A stretch of 64,000 nucleotides of DNA from Chitinophaga tropicalis (lineage in GTDB: Bacteria > Bacteroidota > Bacteroidia > Chitinophagales > Chitinophagaceae). This document shows positions 53,352 through 61,528 of this stretch, in pieces. Location: contig NZ_WRXN01000004.1 of the NCBI RefSeq assembly GCF_009758205.1, forward strand, positions 310,001 to 374,000. The letters run 5' to 3'. Below the pieces are notes generated by a model. The model worked only from the letters and a program-made list of their open reading frames with translations. It had not been told where the DNA came from and ran no database searches. The stretch's first letter is position 1. Every line of letters begins with the position of its first letter. Position numbers and translations under genes: made by a program.

Positions 53352-53475
53352 GGTGTTTTTTGTGCTGCGCACGGTTTTAAAGAATAAAATTTTTGAGGGC
53401 GTTTTGTGTTGGAGTGCGGCTTTAAAAATAAAATTTTAAGGGTGTTTTTTGCGCTGCGCGGCTTTAAAAGCAAAA
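53352..53475. repeat. Three-unit direct-repeat tail of copy F
   Basis: Three units of about 42-47 bp each contain TTTTGAGGG or TTTTAAGGG, a T-run, a GCGCTGCGC-like core and GGCTTTAAAA or GGTTTTAAA. The first and third units share TGCTGCGC or GCGCTGCGC exactly. The same core occurs in the tails of copies C, D and G. No gene is seen. Confidence 0.65.
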
Positions 53476-53548
53476 AGGAGATACCTGGAACTGACCGCTA
53501 CTACCTTTTTGAATGATCTTCATCATACCCCGCTTTTCTCCGGCACGA

Positions 53549-53556
53549 TAATTTTG
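53549..53556 (+). promoter_or_regulatory. -7 box of the CoA-transferase gene
   Basis: TAATTTTG matches TAnnTTTG; the start codon follows after 20 bases. No clear -33 box is visible. Confidence 0.5.
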
Positions 53557-53576
53557 CAACATATAAAAAACATTAT

Positions 53577-54866
53577 ATGCTGAACACTCAATATATCCCA
53601 GCAGAAGAAGCCGTTAAATGCGTAGAATCAGGTAATCGTGTATTTATACATGGTAGTGCCGCCACTCCCATACATCTTGTAAAGGCTCTGCAAGCCAGGC
53701 ATGCAGAGCTGCGGAATGTAGAGCTGGTCAGTATCACAACGCTGGGAGAGGTAGACTTCAATAATCCTGTTTACCGGAAAAGCTTTTATTTCAATTCCCT
53801 TTTCGTCTCCACAGCTACAAGAGCTGTTGCCAATAGTGATCATGGTGATTATGTACCTATTTTCCTCAGCCAGATACCACAGCTGTTCCGTCAGAACATC
53901 CTGCCACCGGATGTGGCTATGATACAGGTATCTCCGCCGGATGCACACGGCTACTGCTCTCTCGGTACATCTGTAGACATAGCGAGGGCTGCCGTGGAAG
54001 TGGCTAAATATGTAATAGCACAGGTCAACCCGTTAATGCCCCGTACTCATGGAGAAGGATTTATACATGTTTCCAAATTTCACGCTGCCGTATGGCAGGA
54101 ACAGGCGTTGCCTGAAGTGAATTACGGATCGCAGGTAACAGATGTAACAGTGCAGATAGGACGTAATGTGGCTGAACTGGTGGAAGATGGCGCCGCTTTG
54201 CAGCTGGGCATCGGTACTATTCCCGACCAGGTGCTGAAAAACCTGACCAATCACAAAAACCTTGGATTACATACGGAAATGCTGTCTGACGGTGTGATAC
54301 CACTCATAGAAAAAGGGGTGATCAATAATAGCCGAAAAAAAGTGAATGTTGGTCGCTCGGTAACGGCATTTATGGTAGGTACGCGTAAGCTGTATGATTT
54401 CGTAAATGATAACCCGGCCCTGAGGGTAATGGATATAGCATATGTGAATGATACAAGCGTGATCAGGCAGAATTCTAAAGCAACTGCTATTAACAGCGCC
54501 ATTGAAATAGATCTTACCGGGCAGGTATGTTCTGATTCTATTGGCACTTACCAGTATTCAGGCATAGGCGGACAAATGGATTTTATGCGGGGAGCATCCC
54601 TTTCTGAAGGCGGCAAACCTATTATTGCGCTCCCTTCTGTTACCAATAAAGGTATTTCCAGGATAGTACCTTTTCTTAAAGAGGGTGCAGGTGTGGTTAC
54701 TACCCGCGGACATGTGCACTGGGTGATCACGGAATATGGCAGCGTGAACCTGTTTGGCAAGAGCCTTAAACAAAGAGCAAAAGCGTTGATGCAGATAGCA
54801 CACCCTGACCATAGGGAAATATTGGACAGGGCGTTTTATGAACGTTTTATAAAGGGCAGGGAGTAA
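53577..54866 (+). CDS. Acetyl-CoA hydrolase/4-hydroxybutyrate CoA-transferase family enzyme
   Basis: A 429-residue class I CoA-transferase that moves CoA between acids or hydrolyses acetyl-CoA. Features are FIHGSAATP near the start, the LQLGIGTIPDQVL loop, the probable catalytic Glu234 in HTEMLSDG, the YQYSGIGGQMDFMRGA glycine loop and VTTRGHVHWVITEYG near the C-terminus. The length suits the 4-hydroxybutyrate/acetate transferase group. No linked pathway gene reveals the substrate. It ends at hairpin G, shared with the convergent HxlR gene. Confidence 0.88.
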   Translation: MLNTQYIPAEEAVKCVESGNRVFIHGSAATPIHLVKALQARHAELRNVELVSITTLGEVDFNNPVYRKSFYFNSLFVSTATRAVANSDHGDYVPIFLSQIPQLFRQNILPPDVAMIQVSPPDAHGYCSLGTSVDIARAAVEVAKYVIAQVNPLMPRTHGEGFIHVSKFHAAVWQEQALPEVNYGSQVTDVTVQIGRNVAELVEDGAALQLGIGTIPDQVLKNLTNHKNLGLHTEMLSDGVIPLIEKGVINNSRKKVNVGRSVTAFMVGTRKLYDFVNDNPALRVMDIAYVNDTSVIRQNSKATAINSAIEIDLTGQVCSDSIGTYQYSGIGGQMDFMRGASLSEGGKPIIALPSVTNKGISRIVPFLKEGAGVVTTRGHVHWVITEYGSVNLFGKSLKQRAKALMQIAHPDHREILDRAFYERFIKGRE

Positions 54867-54893
54867 GTGATTTTTCTAAGGGAGGAAATTGCC

Positions 54894-54934
54894 CGAAAAA
54901 GTTGCTTTCGCCAAAGGCGAAAGCAACTTTTTCG
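54894..54934. terminator. Intergenic hairpin, family copy G (bidirectional terminator)
   Basis: A perfect 19-bp stem (54894-54912 with 54916-54934), loop AAA, between two convergent genes. The outer block is CGAAAAA/TTTTTCG, so CTCA of other copies is changed on both sides in a paired way. The tail TTTTTTGCGCCGCGCG follows. Confidence 0.85.
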
Positions 54935-54967
54935 AGAGTATTTTTTGCGCCGCGCGTAGCTAAAAGA

Positions 54968-55375
54968 TTATTCTGAAGAGCTATGGCTGACAACACCCTG
55001 TTCATTTGTTTCTACAGAATGCATGATCTTCTTACGATGGTTACGCCCCCAACTAGCCATTTCACAGATAATAGGGTCCAGCGTTTTGCCATACTCCGTC
55101 ATTTCATACTCTACAGTAACAGGTTTGGTATCATAGACCGTTCTTTTCACCAGGTCGTTGATCTCCAGTTCCCGCAATTCTTTTGAGAGCATTTTTGACC
55201 CTATTCCTTCTACCTCACGCTGCAGTTCCATAAACCGTTTATTACCAAAACTGAGTGAGCCAAGAATAGCTATCTTCCATTTCCCGTTAAGGAGATCGAG
55301 GGTATCATGAATAGCCCTCATATGCGCCGCACAAGCAGCTGCATTTCTTTCTTCCGGCTTGATCTTACTGTTCAT
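54968..55375 (-). CDS. HxlR-family transcriptional regulator
   Basis: A 135-residue winged-helix regulator. CAAHMRAIHDTLDLLNGKWKIAILGSL opens the HxlR domain, with Cys16 just before it; FMELQREVEGIGSKMLSKELRELE and TVEYEMTEYGKTLDPII complete the fold. Family members often sense thiol-reactive compounds or quinones through the N-terminal Cys. It is divergent from the FrnE-like gene, and the shared 100-bp region holds two copies of a 12-bp palindromic site. Confidence 0.9.
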   Translation of the reverse strand: MNSKIKPEERNAAACAAHMRAIHDTLDLLNGKWKIAILGSLSFGNKRFMELQREVEGIGSKMLSKELRELEINDLVKRTVYDTKPVTVEYEMTEYGKTLDPIICEMASWGRNHRKKIMHSVETNEQGVVSHSSSE

Positions 55376-55398
55376 AATTTAACCTTGGTTTCCCCAGA

Positions 55399-55428
55399 GA
55401 AAGTACTTTCCTCAGGGATAGTACTTTC
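55399..55428. promoter_or_regulatory. Two operator-like palindromes between hxlR-type and frnE-type genes
   Basis: GAAAGTACTTTC (55399-55410) is a perfect 12-bp palindrome; GATAGTACTTTC (55417-55428) differs by one base. The starts are 18 bp apart, less than two helical turns. They lie in the divergent promoter region and are the likely binding sites for the HxlR protein. Confidence 0.65.
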
Positions 55429-55475
55429 AAAAGTAAAGCAAGTTTCTGTAATTTGCAACATTAAATATTACAGTC

Positions 55476-56174
55476 ATGTCCGGTAAAATGAAAGTTGAGA
55501 TATGGTCGGATATCATGTGTCCGTTCTGTTATATAGGTAAACGCAGGTTTGAAGCAGCTATAGAGCAATTTCCGGGAGCGGAGAATGTAGAAGTGGAATG
55601 GCATAGTTTCCAGCTGGACCCTACAATACAGTCAGGTCATGGGGATAATTTATACAGCTATCTGTCTAAACGTAAAGGCATTCCTTATCAGCAAGCGGAG
55701 GAAATGAACCGCCAGGTAAGCGCTTCCGCTGCTCAGCTGGGGTTGACCTATAACCTGGATAAAGCAGTAGTGGCTAATTCTTTTGATGCCCATCGCCTGA
55801 TACAATATGCCAAACAGCATCAATTGGGAGATGAAGCAGAAGAAAGACTGTTCAGGGCTTATTTCACAGAAGGAAAAGATATGAGCGATCATGCGACCCT
55901 GGCAGAACTTGCAAAAGAAATAGGACTGGAAGAAGAACCTGTACGGCAGATGCTGGCAGGCAACCAGTTTGCTACTGAGGTAAGAAAAGATATTAATGAA
56001 GCTGAGGCCCTGGGTATAAGGGGAGTTCCGTTCTTTGTGTTTGACAGGAAGTATGGCGTATCTGGCGCGCAGCCGTCTGAAGCTTTCCTGCAGGCGCTGA
56101 CAAAGTCTGTTGAAGAATGGCAGGGAGATGCGTTGAATGGGCAGGTATGTACGCCTGATGGGGAGTGTAGTTAA
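55476..56174 (+). CDS. FrnE-like DsbA-family oxidoreductase
   Basis: A 232-residue cytoplasmic protein of the DsbA/FrnE fold. The redox motif is CPFC (Cys15, Cys18) after DIM; the helical insert is full length and the cis-Pro loop is RGVPFFVFDRKYGVSGAQP. The C-terminus carries two further cysteines in VCTPDGEC; FrnE of Deinococcus is also described as having a second C-terminal Cys pair. It probably acts as a disulfide isomerase/oxidoreductase in oxidative stress, controlled by the divergent HxlR-type gene. Confidence 0.9.
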   Translation: MSGKMKVEIWSDIMCPFCYIGKRRFEAAIEQFPGAENVEVEWHSFQLDPTIQSGHGDNLYSYLSKRKGIPYQQAEEMNRQVSASAAQLGLTYNLDKAVVANSFDAHRLIQYAKQHQLGDEAEERLFRAYFTEGKDMSDHATLAELAKEIGLEEEPVRQMLAGNQFATEVRKDINEAEALGIRGVPFFVFDRKYGVSGAQPSEAFLQALTKSVEEWQGDALNGQVCTPDGECS

Positions 56175-56181
56175 AACTGCT

Positions 56182-56226
56182 TTAAAAAAGAATGGTTTTG
56201 CCTTCAGCAAAACCATTCTTTTTTAA
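56182..56226. terminator. Intergenic hairpin, family copy H (bidirectional terminator)
   Basis: A perfect 20-bp stem (56182-56201 with 56207-56226) with CTTCA loop, between the convergent frnE-type and sigma-factor genes. The outer block is TTAAAAAAG/CTTTTTTAA, again changed on both arms. Confidence 0.85.
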
Positions 56227-56287
56227 GATTTAAGAGGTGCTTGTTTTTAAGAAGAGATAAATAAAAGTAAGATCATCTGATAAGGAT

Positions 56288-56788
56288 TTACCAATATCCT
56301 TCTCTTACTGCTTTCCATGCCTTTCCCATGTGATTTCCCACTGTCTTTACAGAAATACCCAGCTGGTCTGCAATTTCCTGGTACTTCCTCCCTTCTATTT
56401 TACACATCACAAAGATCTTCCTGCACATAGCCGGCAGGGTGTCAATACGTTCCCACAGAGCAGCAATGCGCTGGTTATGGATCACTTCATCATACACTTC
56501 ATCGGCAGTGGTATCTTCGATAGAAGGAGTTAATTCAACCGGGATGATCTTCCGTGTATTGACCATATCAAGACTTTTATTTTTTACTATCCTGTAGAGA
56601 TATGCTCCTATATCGCCAATAATATTCAGCGTGTCACGTTTTAACCATATGTCTGAGAAAGCATACTGTACAATATCCCTGGCATCTTCTTCATTTTTTG
56701 TGATGCGTAGTGCAACTATACATAGATACCTGTAATGTTTTCTGAATAAGGCTTCAAATTCTTCAGGTGATTTCCAGCTTCCGGACAT
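56288..56788 (-). CDS. ECF-type RNA polymerase sigma factor
   Basis: A 166-residue sigma-70 family protein with region 2 (FRKHYRYLCIVALRITKNEEDARDIVQYAFSDIW) and region 4 (LPAMCRKIFVMCKIEGRKYQEIADQLGISVKTVGNHMGKA), the layout of Bacteroidota FecI-like ECF factors. It should be held by the FecR-type anti-sigma encoded at 60307-61248 and released when the TonB receptor binds its ligand. Unusually it is the last gene of the four-gene operon, two bases after the DUF4249 gene. Confidence 0.92.
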   Translation of the reverse strand: MSGSWKSPEEFEALFRKHYRYLCIVALRITKNEEDARDIVQYAFSDIWLKRDTLNIIGDIGAYLYRIVKNKSLDMVNTRKIIPVELTPSIEDTTADEVYDEVIHNQRIAALWERIDTLPAMCRKIFVMCKIEGRKYQEIADQLGISVKTVGNHMGKAWKAVREGYW

Positions 56789-56790
56789 AC

Positions 56791-57711
56791 TTAATTATTT
56801 ACAACAACACGACGGGTTATAGTCTTAACACCTGCTACCATAAAATATCCCAATCTTTTTATGCCTCTCTCTTCATTTCTTTCTGTTATATTCCCTGCAG
56901 GTAAATAAGACAGAGGGCGGAATACACCACCATCCGATTGTTGCTGGTCAGCAATGGCTTTGTGAAAGGTGAATGCACCTTTCGAAATATTGTAAATGGA
57001 AACGGTAACATTTACGGAATTGCTGGTACCAACACGTTTGTTTGATGGCAGTTCAGGAGAAAAGGCCCGTCCACTTGCGGCATAACTATCGTCAACCACA
57101 AGAAGCTGATCTTCTTCATCTTCATTTCTGAGCATGTAATAGTCTTTCTGCCAGGGGATGTCCCGGAAATACACCCGGGGATGAAAATAATAGTTCCAGG
57201 CGTTATCCTGAAAAACAGTTGCATATCTGCCGGTAATACTATCTATTTCCGGCGCCTCCTTCAGCACTTCTGAGGCAGTAAAAGAAGCTGGGCCTGCCCA
57301 TGTTGAGTCTATATCTATCGTTAAAGTATAAGTTCTTCCCGGTGTTCCTTTAAAATGTTCGACTATATAATACCCAAAGTAAACGGTATCTCTCCCTCCC
57401 ACTCCAGGTCTTGTGTCATACCTGGAACTATCCAGATGTAAATTAATAATACTGATCTCACCTCTAATATCTGATTCAATGATATAGACCCTTGCATTAG
57501 CTACTCCTTTAACCACCCTCTCAGGATGAATACCAGTGATACCATCATTATACAGGTTGCCGGAAACTTCTGTAATTCTTACCCATTGAGTAGTATCCTT
57601 GTTCGTCAGCAATCCTTCGATGGCAAATCCCCTGTCTCCGGGAAATTGAAAATCAGTTTTTTCTCTGCATGCTACTATCAGTAATAGAAATACTATAGGC
57701 CAAAATTTCAT
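56791..57711 (-). CDS. DUF4249 lipoprotein, TonB-receptor partner
   Basis: A 306-residue outer-membrane lipoprotein (signal peptide ending LLIVACRE, Cys15). FAIEGLLTNKDTTQWVRITEVSG and GVANARVYIIESD match the start of DUF4249, a family that follows STN-type TonB receptors in Bacteroidota in the place SusD takes beside SusC. It probably binds ligand at the surface together with the receptor 10 bp upstream. The ligand is unknown; iron chelates or peptides are as likely as glycans. Confidence 0.87.
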   Translation of the reverse strand: MKFWPIVFLLLIVACREKTDFQFPGDRGFAIEGLLTNKDTTQWVRITEVSGNLYNDGITGIHPERVVKGVANARVYIIESDIRGEISIINLHLDSSRYDTRPGVGGRDTVYFGYYIVEHFKGTPGRTYTLTIDIDSTWAGPASFTASEVLKEAPEIDSITGRYATVFQDNAWNYYFHPRVYFRDIPWQKDYYMLRNEDEEDQLLVVDDSYAASGRAFSPELPSNKRVGTSNSVNVTVSIYNISKGAFTFHKAIADQQQSDGGVFRPLSYLPAGNITERNEERGIKRLGYFMVAGVKTITRRVVVNN

Positions 57712-57721
57712 AAGTATATAA

Positions 57722-60304
57722 TCAGAATTTAAAATTATAACTAACAGACGGAATCAGGTTAAAGATATATAGTTCGTATACCGTTGGAGAGGTACTACCA
57801 TTTTCACCACCGGGAGTGAACACAATACTGGTAATGTTTTTCCGGTTGTAGGCATTGTATATAGATACGTTCCACTCTCCTTGCCAGTGACGGTGTGGTT
57901 TACCTTTAACCGTCAGGGAAAGATCCAACCGGTGGAAATCTTTCAGCTTATAACTGTTACGCAGATTGTAGTAGTTATAAAGTGAACCATTATACAGAAA
58001 CTGTCCGGCAGGCACGGTTATCCTGGAGCCGGTAGCATAATTGAAGCTCGCGGATACAGAGATCCTTTCACTCAATTTATAACCGATATAACTGCTGATG
58101 CGATGAGGGCGGTCATACTGTGTTGCATACCATCTTCCCTCGTTAATTTCATCCATTTTTAACATTGTTTGCGACCATGCGTAACTGATCCAACCAGATA
58201 ACCGGCCTTTTTCCTTCTTGATCATGGCTTCCAGTCCTCTGGCTCTTCCAGGCCCCAGGTATAGTTCGGAAATTACGTTTGTACTTGATGAAAGATTAGC
58301 GTTATCGTGATATTCAGCCTGATTATACAGGTTTTTATAGTAGGCATCAACGGCAAGTTGTAATTGATCTCCGGCGATGGACCAATAAAAACCTCCGGAA
58401 TAGATATCGGCAGATTGCACAGGCAGGTCTTTACCGGAAGGATACCAGATGGCTGAAGGCCAGCTCAGCAGGCTGTTGGATAACAGGCGCATATGCTGGC
58501 GTGTATGTGCATAGGCCAGCTTCAGGGACATATGCGATGTGATCTTATATCCTACGGCAATACGGGGCTCTATCCCTCCATACATGTGAGATTCTTCTCC
58601 ACCTCTGTTTTTCCAGTGATATCCGGTATCTCCCTTAATATTATAAGAAAAGCTCAGACGGAAGCCATAGTCTATACTGAACCTGTGGGAAGACCAGGAA
58701 TCAGAAATGTATAAGGCAGGTTCCAGCACAGGTCTGGTAGCAAGCGAAAAGGTATCTGAGGATTGCCGTAATATACCTGTCTGAATACGCTGATAGCCAA
58801 CATTGAAGCCGAACTCCAGATGATGATTGTTATTGACATAATAGTCATAGTGCTGGCGGAGATCCATCTTCCTGAAACCGGAGCTCCAGGAGTAGCCGGA
58901 AGATGTGTTCAGCAGATCACTGTTATAATGATACCGGCTATAAATGAAAGAAGTATTGGAGAACAGGCGTGCATTAAATATATGGTTCCAGCGAAGTGTA
59001 GCGGTGGTATTACCCCAGCTTTCCCGGACGGCCTTACTGATATCCGGCGCGTAGAAATCATCATTCCCGGTATAAACGGAAAGGTATAACCTGTCTTTTG
59101 CCGAAAGGTGATAGTTACCTTTTACATTCAGATCAAAGAAAGATATACGATTTCCTCTGTGATAACTATTAAAATTACGCAAGAAACTCATTTTATTCAG
59201 CCCATAATGCAAGGCATTCAAAGTAGCCCCGGCATAACTGTAACGCCCTGCTACCAGCCAGGAGCCTTTGTCATTTTTCAGAGGGCCTTCTACCATGAGG
59301 CGGCTGGAAGTAGTACCAATGCTACCTGTTACTGCCGTTCTTTCCGTATTGCCTTCTTTCAGCCGGATATCGACAACAGAAGAGAGGCGGTCACCGTAAC
59401 GGGCAGGGATACTGCCCATATATATGTCTGCATTCTTTACCACATCGGGATTAAAAATGGAGAAGAACCCGGCGGCATGAGCAGCATTATAGATGGGCGC
59501 TTCGTCCAGCAGGATGAGGTTCTGACCTTCTCCTCCCCCTCTGACGTGCAAGCCACTTAATCCATCTACGGAGGGTTGGACTCCCGGCAGCTGCTGCATG
59601 GCCTTCATTACATCTGCTTCTCCCAGCAGAGCGGGAATGGCATTTATCTCCCTGGCATTGAGGGAATGGGCGCCTACTGCCTGTTGTTTAGCCTTACCCC
59701 CATCATAACCGGTAATAATGACCTGGCCCAGGCCAGTGGAACGGGGTGTCAGGTAAATATTCATGACCTGGTTGGCTTTGACATTTATCAGTGTATCCAG
59801 GCTTTCGTAGCCGATACAGCTGATCCAGATATGCTGCCGGCCGGGGCCGGGGCTGAGGGAGTAGTAACCATAGGCATTGCTGCGCGTACCGGCCTGGGTA
59901 TCTTTCAATAACACTGTTACCCCTATCAGCAGTTCTCCATTGGCGCTGTCCCTGACAGTACCGCTGAGCGTGTAGCTCTCTGCTATAAATTTCTTTTTAA
60001 TAATAATCGTATTCCCATTGGCGCTGAATGTAAGTCTGCTGCCATGTAGTAATTGTGTAAGGCATACGGACAGCTTCTCATCTTTCCAGTTTGCGCTGAA
60101 AGGTGGGAGTGCATGCAGCCCAGAGACCTCGTAGGCAAATGTGATCTTTTCAGCGGAGCTGATCTTATCGAATATGGCATCCGGGCTTTCGTTGGAAACA
60201 TTCAATGTGATCCTCCTTTCCAGGACAGGCTGCTGCCCGTACACCTTCAACACAGCACAGAAATACAGGGATACCAGGATAAATATTTTGTTGAATTGCG
60301 GCAT
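57722..60304 (-). CDS. TonB-dependent receptor with STN signalling domain
   Basis: An 860-residue outer-membrane receptor. After a signal peptide (1-23) comes an STN domain (ITLNVSNESPDAIFDKISSAEKITFAYEV, about 32-105), which in FecA-type receptors contacts the anti-sigma factor. A carboxypeptidase-like domain (YTLSGTVRDSANGELLIGVTV), plug (GQVIITGYDGG; LRGGGEGQN-type signature) and 22-strand-type barrel follow, ending SYNFKF. It takes up a ligand together with the DUF4249 lipoprotein and signals to FecR/ECF sigma. The gene starts two bases after the FecR gene. Confidence 0.93.
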   Translation of the reverse strand: MPQFNKIFILVSLYFCAVLKVYGQQPVLERRITLNVSNESPDAIFDKISSAEKITFAYEVSGLHALPPFSANWKDEKLSVCLTQLLHGSRLTFSANGNTIIIKKKFIAESYTLSGTVRDSANGELLIGVTVLLKDTQAGTRSNAYGYYSLSPGPGRQHIWISCIGYESLDTLINVKANQVMNIYLTPRSTGLGQVIITGYDGGKAKQQAVGAHSLNAREINAIPALLGEADVMKAMQQLPGVQPSVDGLSGLHVRGGGEGQNLILLDEAPIYNAAHAAGFFSIFNPDVVKNADIYMGSIPARYGDRLSSVVDIRLKEGNTERTAVTGSIGTTSSRLMVEGPLKNDKGSWLVAGRYSYAGATLNALHYGLNKMSFLRNFNSYHRGNRISFFDLNVKGNYHLSAKDRLYLSVYTGNDDFYAPDISKAVRESWGNTTATLRWNHIFNARLFSNTSFIYSRYHYNSDLLNTSSGYSWSSGFRKMDLRQHYDYYVNNNHHLEFGFNVGYQRIQTGILRQSSDTFSLATRPVLEPALYISDSWSSHRFSIDYGFRLSFSYNIKGDTGYHWKNRGGEESHMYGGIEPRIAVGYKITSHMSLKLAYAHTRQHMRLLSNSLLSWPSAIWYPSGKDLPVQSADIYSGGFYWSIAGDQLQLAVDAYYKNLYNQAEYHDNANLSSSTNVISELYLGPGRARGLEAMIKKEKGRLSGWISYAWSQTMLKMDEINEGRWYATQYDRPHRISSYIGYKLSERISVSASFNYATGSRITVPAGQFLYNGSLYNYYNLRNSYKLKDFHRLDLSLTVKGKPHRHWQGEWNVSIYNAYNRKNITSIVFTPGGENGSTSPTVYELYIFNLIPSVSYNFKF

Positions 60305-60306
60305 AG

Positions 60307-61248
60307 TTACTTAATTCTCTGTTTTTCCAGTTTTACCCCCAGGATATCTTCGAGTGTTTTAATGGCCTGATCAAGGGAAATCTGTCCAAATTCTGCGCTT
60401 ACAGCCCATTTACTTACAATTTCCGGAGGCACATCTTTTATGCGCAGGCGTACATGATAGCGTTCTCCCAGCTTTGCCAGCACTTCCCTGACAGGAGTGT
60501 TTTTAAACATCAGGACGCCTGTTTGCCAGGACAGCCAGTTGGCATCCGTCGTTTCCGACTTCAGCAGGGTGCCGGGAGCGGACCTGTAAGTAGCCTCGTT
60601 TCCGGCTGTAAGTATAACATTGTCCCCCCCTTTATTTTCTTTTACCCTGACCTTACCGCTGCTGACAATCACTTTGGCACTGTCATCCTGTTCATCTACC
60701 AGGAAGGAAGTACCCAGTACAGTTACTTCAAGTTGTTGGGTTGACACGAAGAAAGGCCGGTGTTCTTCATGGCTAACTTCAAAGAATGCTTTTCCATCCA
60801 GTCTGATCTGTCTGTCAGTCGAATATGATATCATAGTTGATGGAGCCAGGGTAACAATACTGCTATCGGGTAATACTATTTTGCGCTGTTCATTTTCGCC
60901 GGTCCTTACAGATACCCATTCGGGGGATTTCTCTTGCCCTATATATCCCCATATGGCTGCTCCGGCTAACAGGACTACGGCAGCGGCGGCGCCATAACGG
61001 TAGAGTTGTTTCCAGCGGTAGCGGGGGTTAACCATATGAGAATCAGCAAAGTTCTGCCATGCGGTATCTACATTAAAGGCGTCTTCTTTATAATGTGAGG
61101 TGATAAATTCCAGGTCTTCCTGTAACAATCCCATTTTCCGGGCATTTTCCGGGTCCTGTTTCAGCCATGCGGCCACCTTTTCCTGCTCTCCGGCGGTTGC
61201 TTCGCCGGCGTGGTACCTAGCCAGGCAGTCATCGTCTGGTATGTTCAT
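60307..61248 (-). CDS. FecR-family anti-sigma factor
   Basis: A 313-residue inner-membrane protein. The cytoplasmic N-terminus (1-80, DDDCLARYHAGEATAGEQEKVAAWL) binds the sigma factor; one membrane helix lies at about 85-103; the periplasmic FecR domain has VSVRTGENEQRKIVLPDSSIVTLAPSTMISY and ends with a DUF4974-type C-terminal domain (VREVLAKLGERYHVRLRI). It relays the receptor signal to the ECF sigma encoded at the far end of the same operon. It is the first gene; no promoter match is clear in 61249-61340. Confidence 0.93.
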   Translation of the reverse strand: MNIPDDDCLARYHAGEATAGEQEKVAAWLKQDPENARKMGLLQEDLEFITSHYKEDAFNVDTAWQNFADSHMVNPRYRWKQLYRYGAAAAVVLLAGAAIWGYIGQEKSPEWVSVRTGENEQRKIVLPDSSIVTLAPSTMISYSTDRQIRLDGKAFFEVSHEEHRPFFVSTQQLEVTVLGTSFLVDEQDDSAKVIVSSGKVRVKENKGGDNVILTAGNEATYRSAPGTLLKSETTDANWLSWQTGVLMFKNTPVREVLAKLGERYHVRLRIKDVPPEIVSKWAVSAEFGQISLDQAIKTLEDILGVKLEKQRIK

Positions 61249-61528
61249 GAGTGGTCTTTTCTTAATAGTCTGTTCCCTGACAGAAAATCCCTATTGGTTA
61301 GGGAAATTTTTCTGAAAAAAAGAAGGATTTAACAAAACGCCCCCCTATTTATATGGATGTACCCACTGAAATTACCCTTCCGGTTAACATTTGAACCCCT
61401 AATCTAAAACATTCCCGTCCCCTCACTTTTGGATGTGACAGTTACTTTTGTCGCCACACGTTAGATTGAATTTTGACAAAAGCTATATAATAAACACAGA
61501 CTGCCAACAAGTAATTAAGACCCATTCC
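61249..61528. promoter_or_regulatory. Divergent control region between FecR operon and GH31 gene
   Basis: TACTTTTG at 61443-61450 matches TAnnTTTG on the plus strand, about 80 bp before the GH31 start; a TTTG at 61428-61431 is too near to be its -33 box. A short inverted repeat (TCCCTA, then TAGGGA, about 61290-61306) lies nearer the FecR gene. No gene is seen. Confidence 0.35.
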
